The position numbers were made by a program, and so were the translations under genes. The notes under the pieces are model-generated. The model saw nothing but the letters and a program-made list of their open reading frames with translations. It made no database searches and had not been told where the DNA came from. From JAWWPG01 sp033850885 (GTDB lineage: Bacteria > Actinomycetota > Actinomycetes > Propionibacteriales > Nocardioidaceae), in assembly GCA_033850885.1 (NCBI GenBank), contig JAWWPG010000033.1, positions 1 to 64,000 on the forward strand: DNA of 64,000 bases. Direction: 5' to 3'. Positions 49,259-57,390 of this stretch are shown here, piece after piece. Positions within the stretch are counted from its first letter, which is position 1. Each line of letters starts with the position of its first letter.

Positions 49259-50032
49259 GTGACGGAGGCACTGGCCGACCGCTCGCGTGAAGAGCTGCAA
49301 GCGCAGCTCGGCGTCAGCGCGCTCGACGCCGGGCTTCTCGAGCGAGCCCTGACCCACCGGTCCTACGCCTACGAGAACGGGGGCCTGCCGACCAACGAGC
49401 GGCTCGAATTCCTCGGAGACTCCGTGCTGGGCGTGGTGATCACCGAAGCCCTCTACACGGCCCATCCGGACCTGTCCGAGGGGCGGCTCGCGAAGCTGCG
49501 GGCGGCGGTCGTCAACGCCCGCGCACTGGCGGAGGTGGCCAGGACGCTCGGGCTCGGCGAGCACATCCGCCTCGGTCGCGGCGAGGAGGCGACCGGCGGG
49601 CGGGACAAGTCGTCCATCCTTTCCGACACCGTCGAGGCAGTGATCGGCGCCGTATACCTGGACCAGGGCTTCGTCGCCGCCGGAGAGGTGGTCCACCGTC
49701 TCTTCGACCCGCTGATGGCCGCCGCCGCGCACCTCGGCGCCGGCCTGGACTGGAAGACGAGCCTGCAGGAGCTGGCGGCCGACCGGAGTCTCGGGGTCCC
49801 TGAGTACCTGATCGACGACAGCGGGCCCGACCACGAGAAGACGTTTGTGGCGAGGGTCCGGGTCGGCTCGTCCGTCTACGGCCACGGCACCGGCAGGTCG
49901 AAGAAAGAGGCCGAGCAGCAGGTGGCGGAGACGGCATGGCACGCGCTGCAGGCTGAGGGCGGCGAAGCCACCGGATCTCCGGTCAGGGTCGGCCCGAACG
50001 TCGAGCTGACGCCGTCGTCGACGGCCGACTGA
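49259..50032 (+). CDS. rnc: Ribonuclease III
   Basis: This 257-aa endonuclease cuts double-stranded RNA, matures rRNA and controls mRNA. The catalytic signature NERLEFLGDSVLGVVI is intact, followed by DTVEAVIGAVYLDQG with the second acidic cluster. A C-terminal dsRNA-binding domain (DWKTSLQELAADR, GSSVYGHGTGRSKKEAEQQVA) ends it. GTG 49259 lies 8 bases after the rpmF stop; no Shine-Dalgarno is evident, and ATG 49196 inside rpmF is a less likely start. Confidence 0.94.
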   Translation: MTEALADRSREELQAQLGVSALDAGLLERALTHRSYAYENGGLPTNERLEFLGDSVLGVVITEALYTAHPDLSEGRLAKLRAAVVNARALAEVARTLGLGEHIRLGRGEEATGGRDKSSILSDTVEAVIGAVYLDQGFVAAGEVVHRLFDPLMAAAAHLGAGLDWKTSLQELAADRSLGVPEYLIDDSGPDHEKTFVARVRVGSSVYGHGTGRSKKEAEQQVAETAWHALQAEGGEATGSPVRVGPNVELTPSSTAD

Positions 50033-50040
50033 GCGGCTGA

Positions 50041-50892
50041 GTGCCCGAGCTCCCCGAAGTCGAGGTCGTCCGGCGTGGCCTCGACCAGCATGTGACCGGG
50101 CGCAGCATCACGTCCGTGCGGGTGCTCCACCCCCGCCCGTTGCGCCGTCACCTGGCAGGCCCGGACGACTTCTCCGCCCGGATCACCGGCCGACGCGTCG
50201 AGGCCGTCCACCGGCGAGGCAAGTACCTGTGGCTGGCACTCGACTCCGGCGACGCGGTTCTCGGCCATCTCGGCATGAGCGGCCAGCTGCTCGTCCGGCC
50301 CCGGCAGGCACCGCCCGAGAGGCACCTCCGAGTCGTCCTCGAGCTCGACGACGGGCATGACGTCCGCTTCGCCGACCAGCGGATGTTCGGCGGGCTGTCG
50401 TTCTCCGAGGGCGGCGCCGAGCTTCCCGGCGAGATCGCCCACATCGCCCTCGACCCCTTCGAACCCGGGTTCGACGACGCGGGCTTCCCGGCGGCGCTGC
50501 GCCGTCGCCGTACCGGGATCAAGCGCGCCCTCCTGGACCAGACGCTGATCTCGGGGGTGGGCAACATCTACGCGGACGAGGCGTTGTGGGCCGCCCGGCT
50601 GCACTACGCCAGGCCGACCGCGACGATGCGCTCGGGCGAGGCCACCCGGCTGCTCCATGAGCTTCGCGCGGTCATGACGCGGGCGCTCGGTGAGGGAGGT
50701 ACGTCGTTCGACTCGCTCTACGTGAACGTCGACGGAGAGTCGGGGTACTTCGACAGGTCGCTCGCGGTATACGGTCGCGAGTCGCAACCATGCCGGCGCT
50801 GCGGGACTGCCATCCGCCGCGATGCGTTCATGAACCGGTCGAGCTACACGTGCCCGCATTGTCAGCCGCGACCGAGGCGGCCCCATTTGTGA
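50041..50892 (+). CDS. mutM: Formamidopyrimidine-DNA glycosylase
   Basis: This 283-aa glycosylase/AP lyase removes oxidised purines such as 8-oxoguanine. After Met removal Pro2 is the nucleophile (PELPEVEVVRRGL), which fixes GTG 50041 as start. RGKYLWLALD and DQTLISGVGNIYADEALW hold further active residues. The C-terminal zinc finger is present (CRRCG 16 residues before CPHCQ). It is 8 bases behind rnc. Confidence 0.95.
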   Translation: MPELPEVEVVRRGLDQHVTGRSITSVRVLHPRPLRRHLAGPDDFSARITGRRVEAVHRRGKYLWLALDSGDAVLGHLGMSGQLLVRPRQAPPERHLRVVLELDDGHDVRFADQRMFGGLSFSEGGAELPGEIAHIALDPFEPGFDDAGFPAALRRRRTGIKRALLDQTLISGVGNIYADEALWAARLHYARPTATMRSGEATRLLHELRAVMTRALGEGGTSFDSLYVNVDGESGYFDRSLAVYGRESQPCRRCGTAIRRDAFMNRSSYTCPHCQPRPRRPHL

Positions 50893-51153
50893 GACCCCAC
50901 GGGTGTCAACCCCCGACGCCGCGCGGCTGTCAGGGCCAGGCCGCCGGCGGCCGGTCGGGACGGGCGAGGCTCACGTCCGGCATCGTGGCCCAGGCCCTGC
51001 CGCCGGCCGCCCAGGAGTTGACCCAGAGGCGTCCCGGTGTCACTCTTGAAGAAGCAGCGCGACTCTCGCGCACGAGGGGGCCAGTCCGGCTCCGCTGATC
51101 TGCCGGGAGTGGGTGTTGCCCACCTCATCTGACCCGTGGAGGACAATCTCACG

Positions 51154-51357
51154 ATGGCCAAGGCGCTCCTTGGGTATGTCGGAGGCGACTCTCGCCTCCT
51201 TGACGAGAACCAGCGACTTCGACGTCGGATCACCGATCTTCAGGCGGTGGTCCTGCGTCTCCAGGCGGAGAACGACGCCCTGGCAGCGCAGCTGCACCGG
51301 GGTGATCTGTTCACGGTCCCCGACCACATCTCCAAGCAGGAGACCGTCGCTCTCTGA
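51154..51357 (+). CDS. Small coiled-coil protein between mutM and smc
   Basis: This 67-aa protein reads MAKALLGYVGGDSRLLDENQ followed by a regular coiled coil (RLRRRITDLQAVVLRLQAEN). Similar small proteins occur near smc in other actinobacteria; the function is unknown. ATG 51154 has GTGGAGG about 11 bases upstream; GTG 51136 could add six residues but would overlap that site. It stands alone, 122 bases before smc. Confidence 0.7.
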   Translation: MAKALLGYVGGDSRLLDENQRLRRRITDLQAVVLRLQAENDALAAQLHRGDLFTVPDHISKQETVAL

Positions 51358-51479
51358 CCTCGGTACGCGGCCGGGCTCCCGCCGTGCCGCGTGGGTCACG
51401 CGTCTCGTCGTCAGGTGCCGGTAACGTTCGGGCTGGCTTCCCCAACGCCGCCCGACCCCGGTCATGAAGGAGCAGCGAC

Positions 51480-54400
51480 TTGTACCTGAAGAGCCTCACG
51501 CTGCGGGGGTTCAAGTCGTTCGCCTCCTCCACCACGCTGCGCCTCGAGCCGGGGATCACCTGCGTCGTCGGCCCGAACGGGTCCGGCAAGTCCAACGTCG
51601 TCGACGCTCTCGCGTGGGTGATGGGCGAGCAGGGGGTGAAGTCGCTTCGGGGCGGCAAGATGGAGGACGTTGTCTTCGCCGGCACCGCTGCCCGTCCGCC
51701 ACTCGGCCGGGCCGAGGTCATCTTGACGATAGACAACGCCGACGGCCGGCTCCCGATCGACTACTCCGAGGTCACGATCTCGCGCACGATGTTCCGCGGC
51801 GGCGGCTCCGAGTATGCGATCAACGGGACCGCGTGCCGGCTGCTCGACGTCTCCGAGCTACTGAGCGACTCGGGGATCGGGCGCGAGATGCACGTGGTCG
51901 TCGGTCAGGGGCAGCTCGAGGCGATCCTGCACGCGACGCCCGAGGAACGCCGGGGCTTCATCGAGGAGGCCGCGGGCGTCCTCAAGCACCGCAAGCGCAA
52001 GGAGAAGGCGCTCCGCAAGCTCGACGCCACCGAAGCCAACCTCACCAGGCTCGGTGACCTGCTCGGCGAGATCCGGCGCCAGCTCAAGCCGCTGGGCCGC
52101 CAGGCCGAGGTCGCCCGCCGAGCCTCGACCGTGCAGATGGAGGTCCGCGACGCGTCCGCGCGACTGCTCGCCGACGACGTCGTCACCATGCGCGCCGCCC
52201 AGCAGCGGGAGCTGGCCGACGAGCAGGCGCTGCGGGCCCGTCGAACCCAGGCCGAGGAGGCGCTGGTCGCCGCCAGGGGGCAGGAGTCCGTGCTCGAGGA
52301 GTCGGTGCGCCGCGACGCGCCGCTGCTGACCGCCGCGCAGGAGACCTGGTTCGGGCTGACCGGGGTCCGGGAGAGGCTGCTCAGTACGGCACGAGTGGCC
52401 GCCGAGCGAGTGCGGCACGGCGAGGAGTCGCAGCCGGGAGAGACCGCCGGGCGTGACCCCGACGAGCTGATGGCCGAGGGCGAGGAGCTGCGGGCGCGCG
52501 AACGCGAGATCGCGCAGCACCTCGACGACGTACGGCGCAGTCTGGAGGAGGCGTTGGCGCGGCGTCGAAACGCCGAGTCTGCCCACCTCGACGAGGACCG
52601 GCGCATCGCCGGCCTGCTGCGGGCGGTGGCCGACCGCCGCGAGGGCCTGGCCAGGCTCTCGGGGCAGGTGAACGCGCTGCGCAGCCGTTCGGCCGCCGCC
52701 GATGACGAGATCGCGCGCCTGACGGCAGCCCGGGCAGCTGCCGTGGACCGGGCCGCCCGTGCGGAGCACGATTTCACGTCGCTCGAGACGCGCATCGCCG
52801 GCCTCGACGCGGGCGAGCGAGGCCTGGACGCCGAGCACGAGGGTGCCGTCGCCCTGCTGCGTGACCTGGACGACAGGCTGGCCAAGGTACGGAGCGCACA
52901 CCAGGATGCCGAGCGTGAGCGTGCCGCGCTGGATGCCCGGGCGCAGGCCCTCGAGGTGGGGCTCAGGCGGAAGGACGGCGCGGCCGCCCTGTTGGCGGCT
53001 GCCGACCGCGTCTTCGGGCTGGCGGGTTCGGTCGCCTCGCTGGTGTCCGTGCGCCCGGGCTACGAGGCAGCCGTCGCGGCGGCTCTCGGCACCGCAGCCG
53101 ACGCGGTCGCCGTCACGGGCATCGAGGCCGCCGTTGGCGCGATCGAGCATCTCAAGGCGGCCGACCTCGGCCGAGCGGATCTGGTCCTCGGTTCGACCGA
53201 CCCCGACGGCTCCCCCTGGCCGGCCCTCCCCCCGCCGGCGGTCTACGCGATCGACGTGGTCGACGCCCCGGAGTCGTTGCGCCCCGCGCTGCGCCGGCTG
53301 CTGCACAAGACCGCCGTGGTGGACGGACTGCCCGCCGCGCGCTCGCTGGTGGCCGAACTGCCCGACGCGGTAGCCGTGACCACGGACGGGGACGTCCTCG
53401 GCGGATACTTCGCGGCCGGCGGGTCGCCGAGCCGGCTCAGCCTGATCGAGGTACAGGCGGCCCTCGACCAGGCGCGCGAGTCGCTCGAGCGCGCCAGGGC
53501 GAGCAGTGAGCGGCTCCAGTTCGAGCTGGCCACCCTGGCCCACGAGCGGACCGAGACCCAGGCCCGCGCCGACGTCGCCCTGGCGAAGCTGCACGAGTCG
53601 GATGCCTCGATGGCCGCGGTCGCCGAGGAGCTCGGCCAGCTCGGGTCGCTGGCCAGGAACGCGAAGGCGGAGGCGGTCCGTCTGGCGGACGCCATCGCGG
53701 CCGCCGAGGAGGCCCGCGACACCGACATCGCCGGGCTCGCCGACCTCGAGCGCCGCCTCGAAGCGGCGGGTTCTGACTCGACGGACGAGCCGGACACGAG
53801 CCGGCGGGCGGACCTTGCCGAGCGGGCCAGGCTGGCCCGCCAGGCAGAGCTGGACGCCCGGTTGGCGCTGCGGACGGCCGAGGAGCGGGAACGTGCCCTG
53901 AGCGGCCAGGCCGACGCGCTCATCCAGGCGGCGGCCACCGAGCGCGACCGTCGCGAGCAGCTCCTGGTGCGGCGGGAGCGGCGTCGTCGCGAGGCCGAGG
54001 CGGCTGCCGCGGTCGCCGCCGCGGTGACGAAGGTGCTGACCCGCCTCGAGCGCTCGCTGTTCGAGGCCGGCCGGCGCCGTACCGAGATCCAGGCCGCCAA
54101 GCTCGAGCACGAAGCGCTTCTCACCCGCACCCGGGCCCGCGTCCGGGCGCAGGAGGGAGAGCTCGCGGCGCTCACAGACACCGTGCACCGCGAGGAGATG
54201 GTCCGGGCCGAGCAGCGGATGCTGATGGCGCAGCTCGCCGATCGGGTGAGCGAGGAGCTGGGGCTCGACCTCGAGACGCTGGTCTGCGACTACGGGCCCG
54301 AAAGCCAGAGCGAGACCCCGTTCGTGCGGGCCGAGCAGCAGCGGCGGCTGCGCAGTGCCGAGCGGGCCCTCGCGGAGCTCGGCCGCATCAACCCGCTGGC

Positions 54401-54986
54401 GCTGGAGGAGTTCTCCGCCCTGGAGCAACGGCACCGCTTCCTCACCGAGCAGCTCGAGGACCTCAGGCGGACGCGAGGCGATCTCCTCGGGATCGTCAAG
54501 GAGGTGGACGAACGGGTGGAGCGGGTCTTCACCGAAGCCTTCAGCGACGTCGCACGCGAGTTCGAGACGGTCTTCGGGCGACTCTTCCCGGGCGGCGAGG
54601 GTCTGCTGGTCGCGAGCGACCCCTCGGACATGCTGGTCACCGGGGTCGACGTGGAGGCCCGACCGGCGGGCAAGAAGGTCAAGCGGCTGTCCCTGCTGTC
54701 CGGCGGCGAGCGGTCCCTGGTGGCTGTCGCCTTTCTGATCGCCTTGTTCAAGGCGCGGCCGTCGCCGTTCTACATCCTCGACGAGGTCGAGGCTGCCCTC
54801 GACGACACGAACCTGGGGCGGCTTCTGGAGATCTATGACGAGCTCCGCGAGCAGTCGCAGCTCGTCGTGATCACCCACCAGAAGCGCACCATGGAGTGCG
54901 CGGACGCGCTGTACGGCGTCTCCATGCGCGGTGACGGTGTCTCCACCGTCATCAGCCAGCGACTGCGTGAGCGGGTCGCGGGCTGA
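51480..54986 (+). CDS. smc: Chromosome segregation protein SMC
   Basis: This 1168-aa ATPase condenses and separates chromosomes. The N-terminal head has Walker A CVVGPNGSGKSNVVDAL; two coiled coils of several hundred residues flank a central hinge (about residues 510-650: ADRVFGLAGSVASLVSV, GTAADAVAVTG). The C-terminal head has the signature LSLLSGGERSLVAVAFL and Walker B FYILDEVEAALDDTN. TTG 51480 is the start, with GAAGGAG 8 bases upstream. It is intact and of the usual size. Confidence 0.97.
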   Translation: MYLKSLTLRGFKSFASSTTLRLEPGITCVVGPNGSGKSNVVDALAWVMGEQGVKSLRGGKMEDVVFAGTAARPPLGRAEVILTIDNADGRLPIDYSEVTISRTMFRGGGSEYAINGTACRLLDVSELLSDSGIGREMHVVVGQGQLEAILHATPEERRGFIEEAAGVLKHRKRKEKALRKLDATEANLTRLGDLLGEIRRQLKPLGRQAEVARRASTVQMEVRDASARLLADDVVTMRAAQQRELADEQALRARRTQAEEALVAARGQESVLEESVRRDAPLLTAAQETWFGLTGVRERLLSTARVAAERVRHGEESQPGETAGRDPDELMAEGEELRAREREIAQHLDDVRRSLEEALARRRNAESAHLDEDRRIAGLLRAVADRREGLARLSGQVNALRSRSAAADDEIARLTAARAAAVDRAARAEHDFTSLETRIAGLDAGERGLDAEHEGAVALLRDLDDRLAKVRSAHQDAERERAALDARAQALEVGLRRKDGAAALLAAADRVFGLAGSVASLVSVRPGYEAAVAAALGTAADAVAVTGIEAAVGAIEHLKAADLGRADLVLGSTDPDGSPWPALPPPAVYAIDVVDAPESLRPALRRLLHKTAVVDGLPAARSLVAELPDAVAVTTDGDVLGGYFAAGGSPSRLSLIEVQAALDQARESLERARASSERLQFELATLAHERTETQARADVALAKLHESDASMAAVAEELGQLGSLARNAKAEAVRLADAIAAAEEARDTDIAGLADLERRLEAAGSDSTDEPDTSRRADLAERARLARQAELDARLALRTAEERERALSGQADALIQAAATERDRREQLLVRRERRRREAEAAAAVAAAVTKVLTRLERSLFEAGRRRTEIQAAKLEHEALLTRTRARVRAQEGELAALTDTVHREEMVRAEQRMLMAQLADRVSEELGLDLETLVCDYGPESQSETPFVRAEQQRRLRSAERALAELGRINPLALEEFSALEQRHRFLTEQLEDLRRTRGDLLGIVKEVDERVERVFTEAFSDVAREFETVFGRLFPGGEGLLVASDPSDMLVTGVDVEARPAGKKVKRLSLLSGGERSLVAVAFLIALFKARPSPFYILDEVEAALDDTNLGRLLEIYDELREQSQLVVITHQKRTMECADALYGVSMRGDGVSTVISQRLRERVAG

Positions 54987-55105
54987 TGACGGCCCTCCAG
55001 CCCGGGCGAGGCGACCGGGCCGGGGGCTCGCCGTCAGCCCCGGCAACCGTCCGATGCCCGTTCGCGTATCGGACAAACACTGACTTAGGGCGTTAAAGCT
55101 TCGAT

Positions 55106-55139
55106 GAGCCTGAGAACGCGGCTCAGGAGTCTCAGGCTC
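55106..55139. promoter_or_regulatory. Perfect 10-bp hairpin after smc
   Basis: GAGCCTGAGA and TCTCAGGCTC form a perfect stem around a 14-base loop, which itself contains CTCAGGAG. It lies 120 bases after smc and 70 bases before the small membrane protein. It may be a terminator lacking a U-run or a leader hairpin. Confidence 0.4.
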
Positions 55140-55211
55140 GCGTGCCACGATGGAGGGGTCCCGGGCTAGAGAGGCCCTGCACGCTTCACATTGGAGGGAT
55201 CGCACCTAGCT

Positions 55212-55364
55212 ATGTTGCTCATCATCGTCGCCTTGCTCGTCGTCATGGCTCTCGCCAGTCTCGTCGCGGTCTTCGTCGCCTACCCTGAACGTGGGCAGCC
55301 GATCCCGCATGCGGTATGGCTGACTGACCAGATGAACAAGCTGCGCCACCGCATCGAACCGTGA
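55212..55364 (+). CDS. Small membrane protein upstream of ftsY
   Basis: This 50-aa frame starts at ATG 55212 and ends at TGA 55362-55364. It has one N-terminal transmembrane helix (LLIIVALLVVMALASLVAVF) followed by a short polar tail (VAYPERGQPIP). GGAGGG lies upstream, though 13 bases away. The GC-rich third positions and typical helix make it a likely real gene. The role is unknown; a link to membrane targeting next to ftsY is only a guess. Confidence 0.6.
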   Translation: MLLIIVALLVVMALASLVAVFVAYPERGQPIPHAVWLTDQMNKLRHRIEP

Positions 55365-55407
55365 TCCGGCACCGGCCGCGCTCGCTCGCTCTGCGAGAAC
55401 TTCTGCC

Positions 55408-56595
55408 GTGATCTACCTGGGCATCGTCGCCATCATCGCCGCGGTCGCGCTGGTCGCGGTCGGTCTGGTGACCGTGGTACGCCGACGCGGCACAACCGCC
55501 GACGTACCGCGGAAACCGACACCCACCCGTCCGGCCGGCGCTCCCGAGGGGCAGCCGCCTCGTGACGGCCGGGGCGTCACCGCCAGCGGTGGCGTGCCCA
55601 CCCCGGACGACGTGCTCGTCGAGGAGCCTTCCGCGCCGACGGTCGAGCGCCCGAAGCCCGTCGCCGGGCGGCTTCGGCTGCTTCGGGACCGGCTCGGGCG
55701 CTCCCAGTCCACCCTCGGCAAGGGACTGCTCGCGCTGCTGTCGCGCGACCGTCTCGACGAGGAGACCTGGGAGGAGATCGAAGAGACCCTGATCACCGCC
55801 GACGTGGGAGTCGGACCCACCCAGCAGCTCGTCGAGACGCTGCGCACCCGGGTCCGAGTGGAGGGCGCGATCGGCCCGCAGGCGCAGCAGTTGCTGCGTG
55901 AGGAGCTGATCGCGCTCGTCGACCCGACGCTCGACCGTGTTCTGCACGCCGGCCGCAGTGAGGGCAGGCCCGGCGTGGTGATGGTGGTCGGTGTCAACGG
56001 GACCGGAAAGACCACGACCGTCGGCAAGATCGCGAGGGTGCTCGTCGCCGAGGACAAGGATGTGCTCCTCGGGGCGGCGGACACGTTCCGTGCCGCCGCT
56101 GCCGACCAGCTACAGACCTGGGGCGAGCGGGTCGGGGTGCCCACAGTGCGCGGCGCCGAGGGTGCCGACCCCGCGAGCGTGGCCTATGAGGCGGTCCGGG
56201 CCGGCATCGAGCAGGAGGTCGACACCGTCCTGATCGACACGGCTGGGCGCCTGCACACCAAGACCGGCCTGATGGACGAGCTCGGCAAGATGAAGCGCGT
56301 CATCGAGAAGCAGACGCCGGTCGGCGAAGTGCTCCTGGTCATCGACGCGACAACCGGCCAGAACGGCCTGACGCAGGCCCGCATCTTCTCCGAGGTCGTG
56401 GCGATCACCGGGATCGTGCTGACGAAGCTCGACGGCACGGCCAAGGGCGGCATCGTGCTCGCGGTGCAGCGCGAGCTCGGGGTGCCGGTCAAGCTCGTCG
56501 GGCTCGGGGAGGGACCGGACGACCTGGCCCCGTTCGAGGCGGAGGCCTTCGTCGACGCCCTGCTCGGCAACGACGCCGAGGCGCCGGCTCGCTGA
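55408..56595 (+). CDS. ftsY: Signal recognition particle receptor FtsY
   Basis: This 395-aa GTPase receives ribosomes from the SRP at the membrane. It has an N-terminal helix (MIYLGIVAIIAAVALVAVGL), an acidic/Pro linker, the N domain (LDEETWEEIEETLITADVG) and the G domain with GVNGTGKTTTVGK, DTAGRLHTK, TKLDGTAKGG. GTG 55408 is the start. An N-terminal membrane anchor of this kind is usual in actinobacteria. Confidence 0.95.
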   Translation: MIYLGIVAIIAAVALVAVGLVTVVRRRGTTADVPRKPTPTRPAGAPEGQPPRDGRGVTASGGVPTPDDVLVEEPSAPTVERPKPVAGRLRLLRDRLGRSQSTLGKGLLALLSRDRLDEETWEEIEETLITADVGVGPTQQLVETLRTRVRVEGAIGPQAQQLLREELIALVDPTLDRVLHAGRSEGRPGVVMVVGVNGTGKTTTVGKIARVLVAEDKDVLLGAADTFRAAAADQLQTWGERVGVPTVRGAEGADPASVAYEAVRAGIEQEVDTVLIDTAGRLHTKTGLMDELGKMKRVIEKQTPVGEVLLVIDATTGQNGLTQARIFSEVVAITGIVLTKLDGTAKGGIVLAVQRELGVPVKLVGLGEGPDDLAPFEAEAFVDALLGNDAEAPAR

Positions 56596-56597
56596 TT

Positions 56598-56685
56598 CGG
56601 CAAGTTTGCGACGGCTCAACGGCAAGTTTGCGACGGTTCAACGGCAAGTTTGCGACGGCTCAACGGCAAGTTTGCGACGGCTCAA
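56598..56685 (+). repeat. 22-bp x 4 tandem repeat after ftsY
   Basis: The 22-base unit, starting CGGCAAGTTTGCGACGGCTC, occurs four times; the second copy has one change (C to T). It starts 3 bases after the ftsY stop and ends 17 bases before the end of the convergent metal-hydrolase gene. It could act as a spacer or weak terminator; copy number is likely variable. Confidence 0.95.
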
Positions 56686-56702
56686 CGGCGTGGGCGGGCC
56701 GT

Positions 56703-57368
56703 TCAGCCGACGTCCCAGGGCGGTCGGTCGTACAGGTCCTGCAGCACGGTGGCCTTCGAGGTGAAGCCGTCCACATGGGCCAGGTAGCCCTCCCGACCCA
56801 GATCGCTCAGCAGGGCGTCGTGGATCGGCACCACCCAGCGGGGTGAGATCCGGTTGGCGAAGTCCAGGGTGTCTCGGACCGCGGTCCAGGGTGCGTTGAC
56901 CGGAAGGGCGAGCACGTCCACCTGGGGGGCTGGCTCGCCGTCGTACGCATCCCCGGGATGGAACAGCGTCGGCTCGCCGCCCGCGGTGATGACGAAGCCG
57001 GTGTTCCCGCAGCGGGGCACACCGTCGTGGTTGAAGGCATGGCGAGCGCCGACACCCTCGACCGTGATCGAGCCGACCATGGTGGTTTCCTGCCCGGCCA
57101 GCGAGATCGGTGACAGCTCGTCCCCCGCGTGGTCCAGCAGCAGTGCGGCGGTCTCCGGTTCCGCGATGACCTGGGCGTCTGGGTTGCCGGCGACGAGGGC
57201 GGGCAGCCGGTCCGGGTCGACGTGGTCCGCGTGCTGGTGCGTGAGCAGGATCGCGTCGAGCTCGGTCAGCGTCGTGAAGTCGGGTGAGTAGACCCCGGGG
57301 TCCACCAGGAGCCGGGTGCCCGCGACCTCGACCAGCAGGCAGGCATGTCCGAGGTGTGTCAGGCGCAT
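56703..57368 (-). CDS. Metallo-beta-lactamase-fold hydrolase (UlaG-like)
   Basis: This 221-aa protein has the MBL fold and starts MRLTHLGHACLLVEVAGTRL. LLTHQHADHVD is the HxHxDH zinc motif, GEPTLFHPGDAYDG and VVPIHDALL give the later ligands. It resembles the UlaG/RomA-like group that cleaves phospho- or lactone substrates. TACCGT lies 6 bases before ATG 57368 (minus strand) and no Shine-Dalgarno is seen, so it is probably leaderless. The substrate is unknown. Confidence 0.87.
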   Translation of the reverse strand: MRLTHLGHACLLVEVAGTRLLVDPGVYSPDFTTLTELDAILLTHQHADHVDPDRLPALVAGNPDAQVIAEPETAALLLDHAGDELSPISLAGQETTMVGSITVEGVGARHAFNHDGVPRCGNTGFVITAGGEPTLFHPGDAYDGEPAPQVDVLALPVNAPWTAVRDTLDFANRISPRWVVPIHDALLSDLGREGYLAHVDGFTSKATVLQDLYDRPPWDVG

Positions 57369-57374
57369 GGCGAC

Positions 57375-57380
57375 ACGGTA
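57375..57380 (-). promoter_or_regulatory. -10 element (TACCGT), leaderless promoter
   Basis: TACCGT on the minus strand ends 6 bases before ATG 57368. Confidence 0.45.
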
Positions 57381-57390
57381 CGCCGACCGG

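Noticed and set aside
51858..55205. A 1115-codon open frame antisense to smc
   Set aside because: It mirrors smc and has Arg/Gly-rich composition; smc itself has every domain motif intact.
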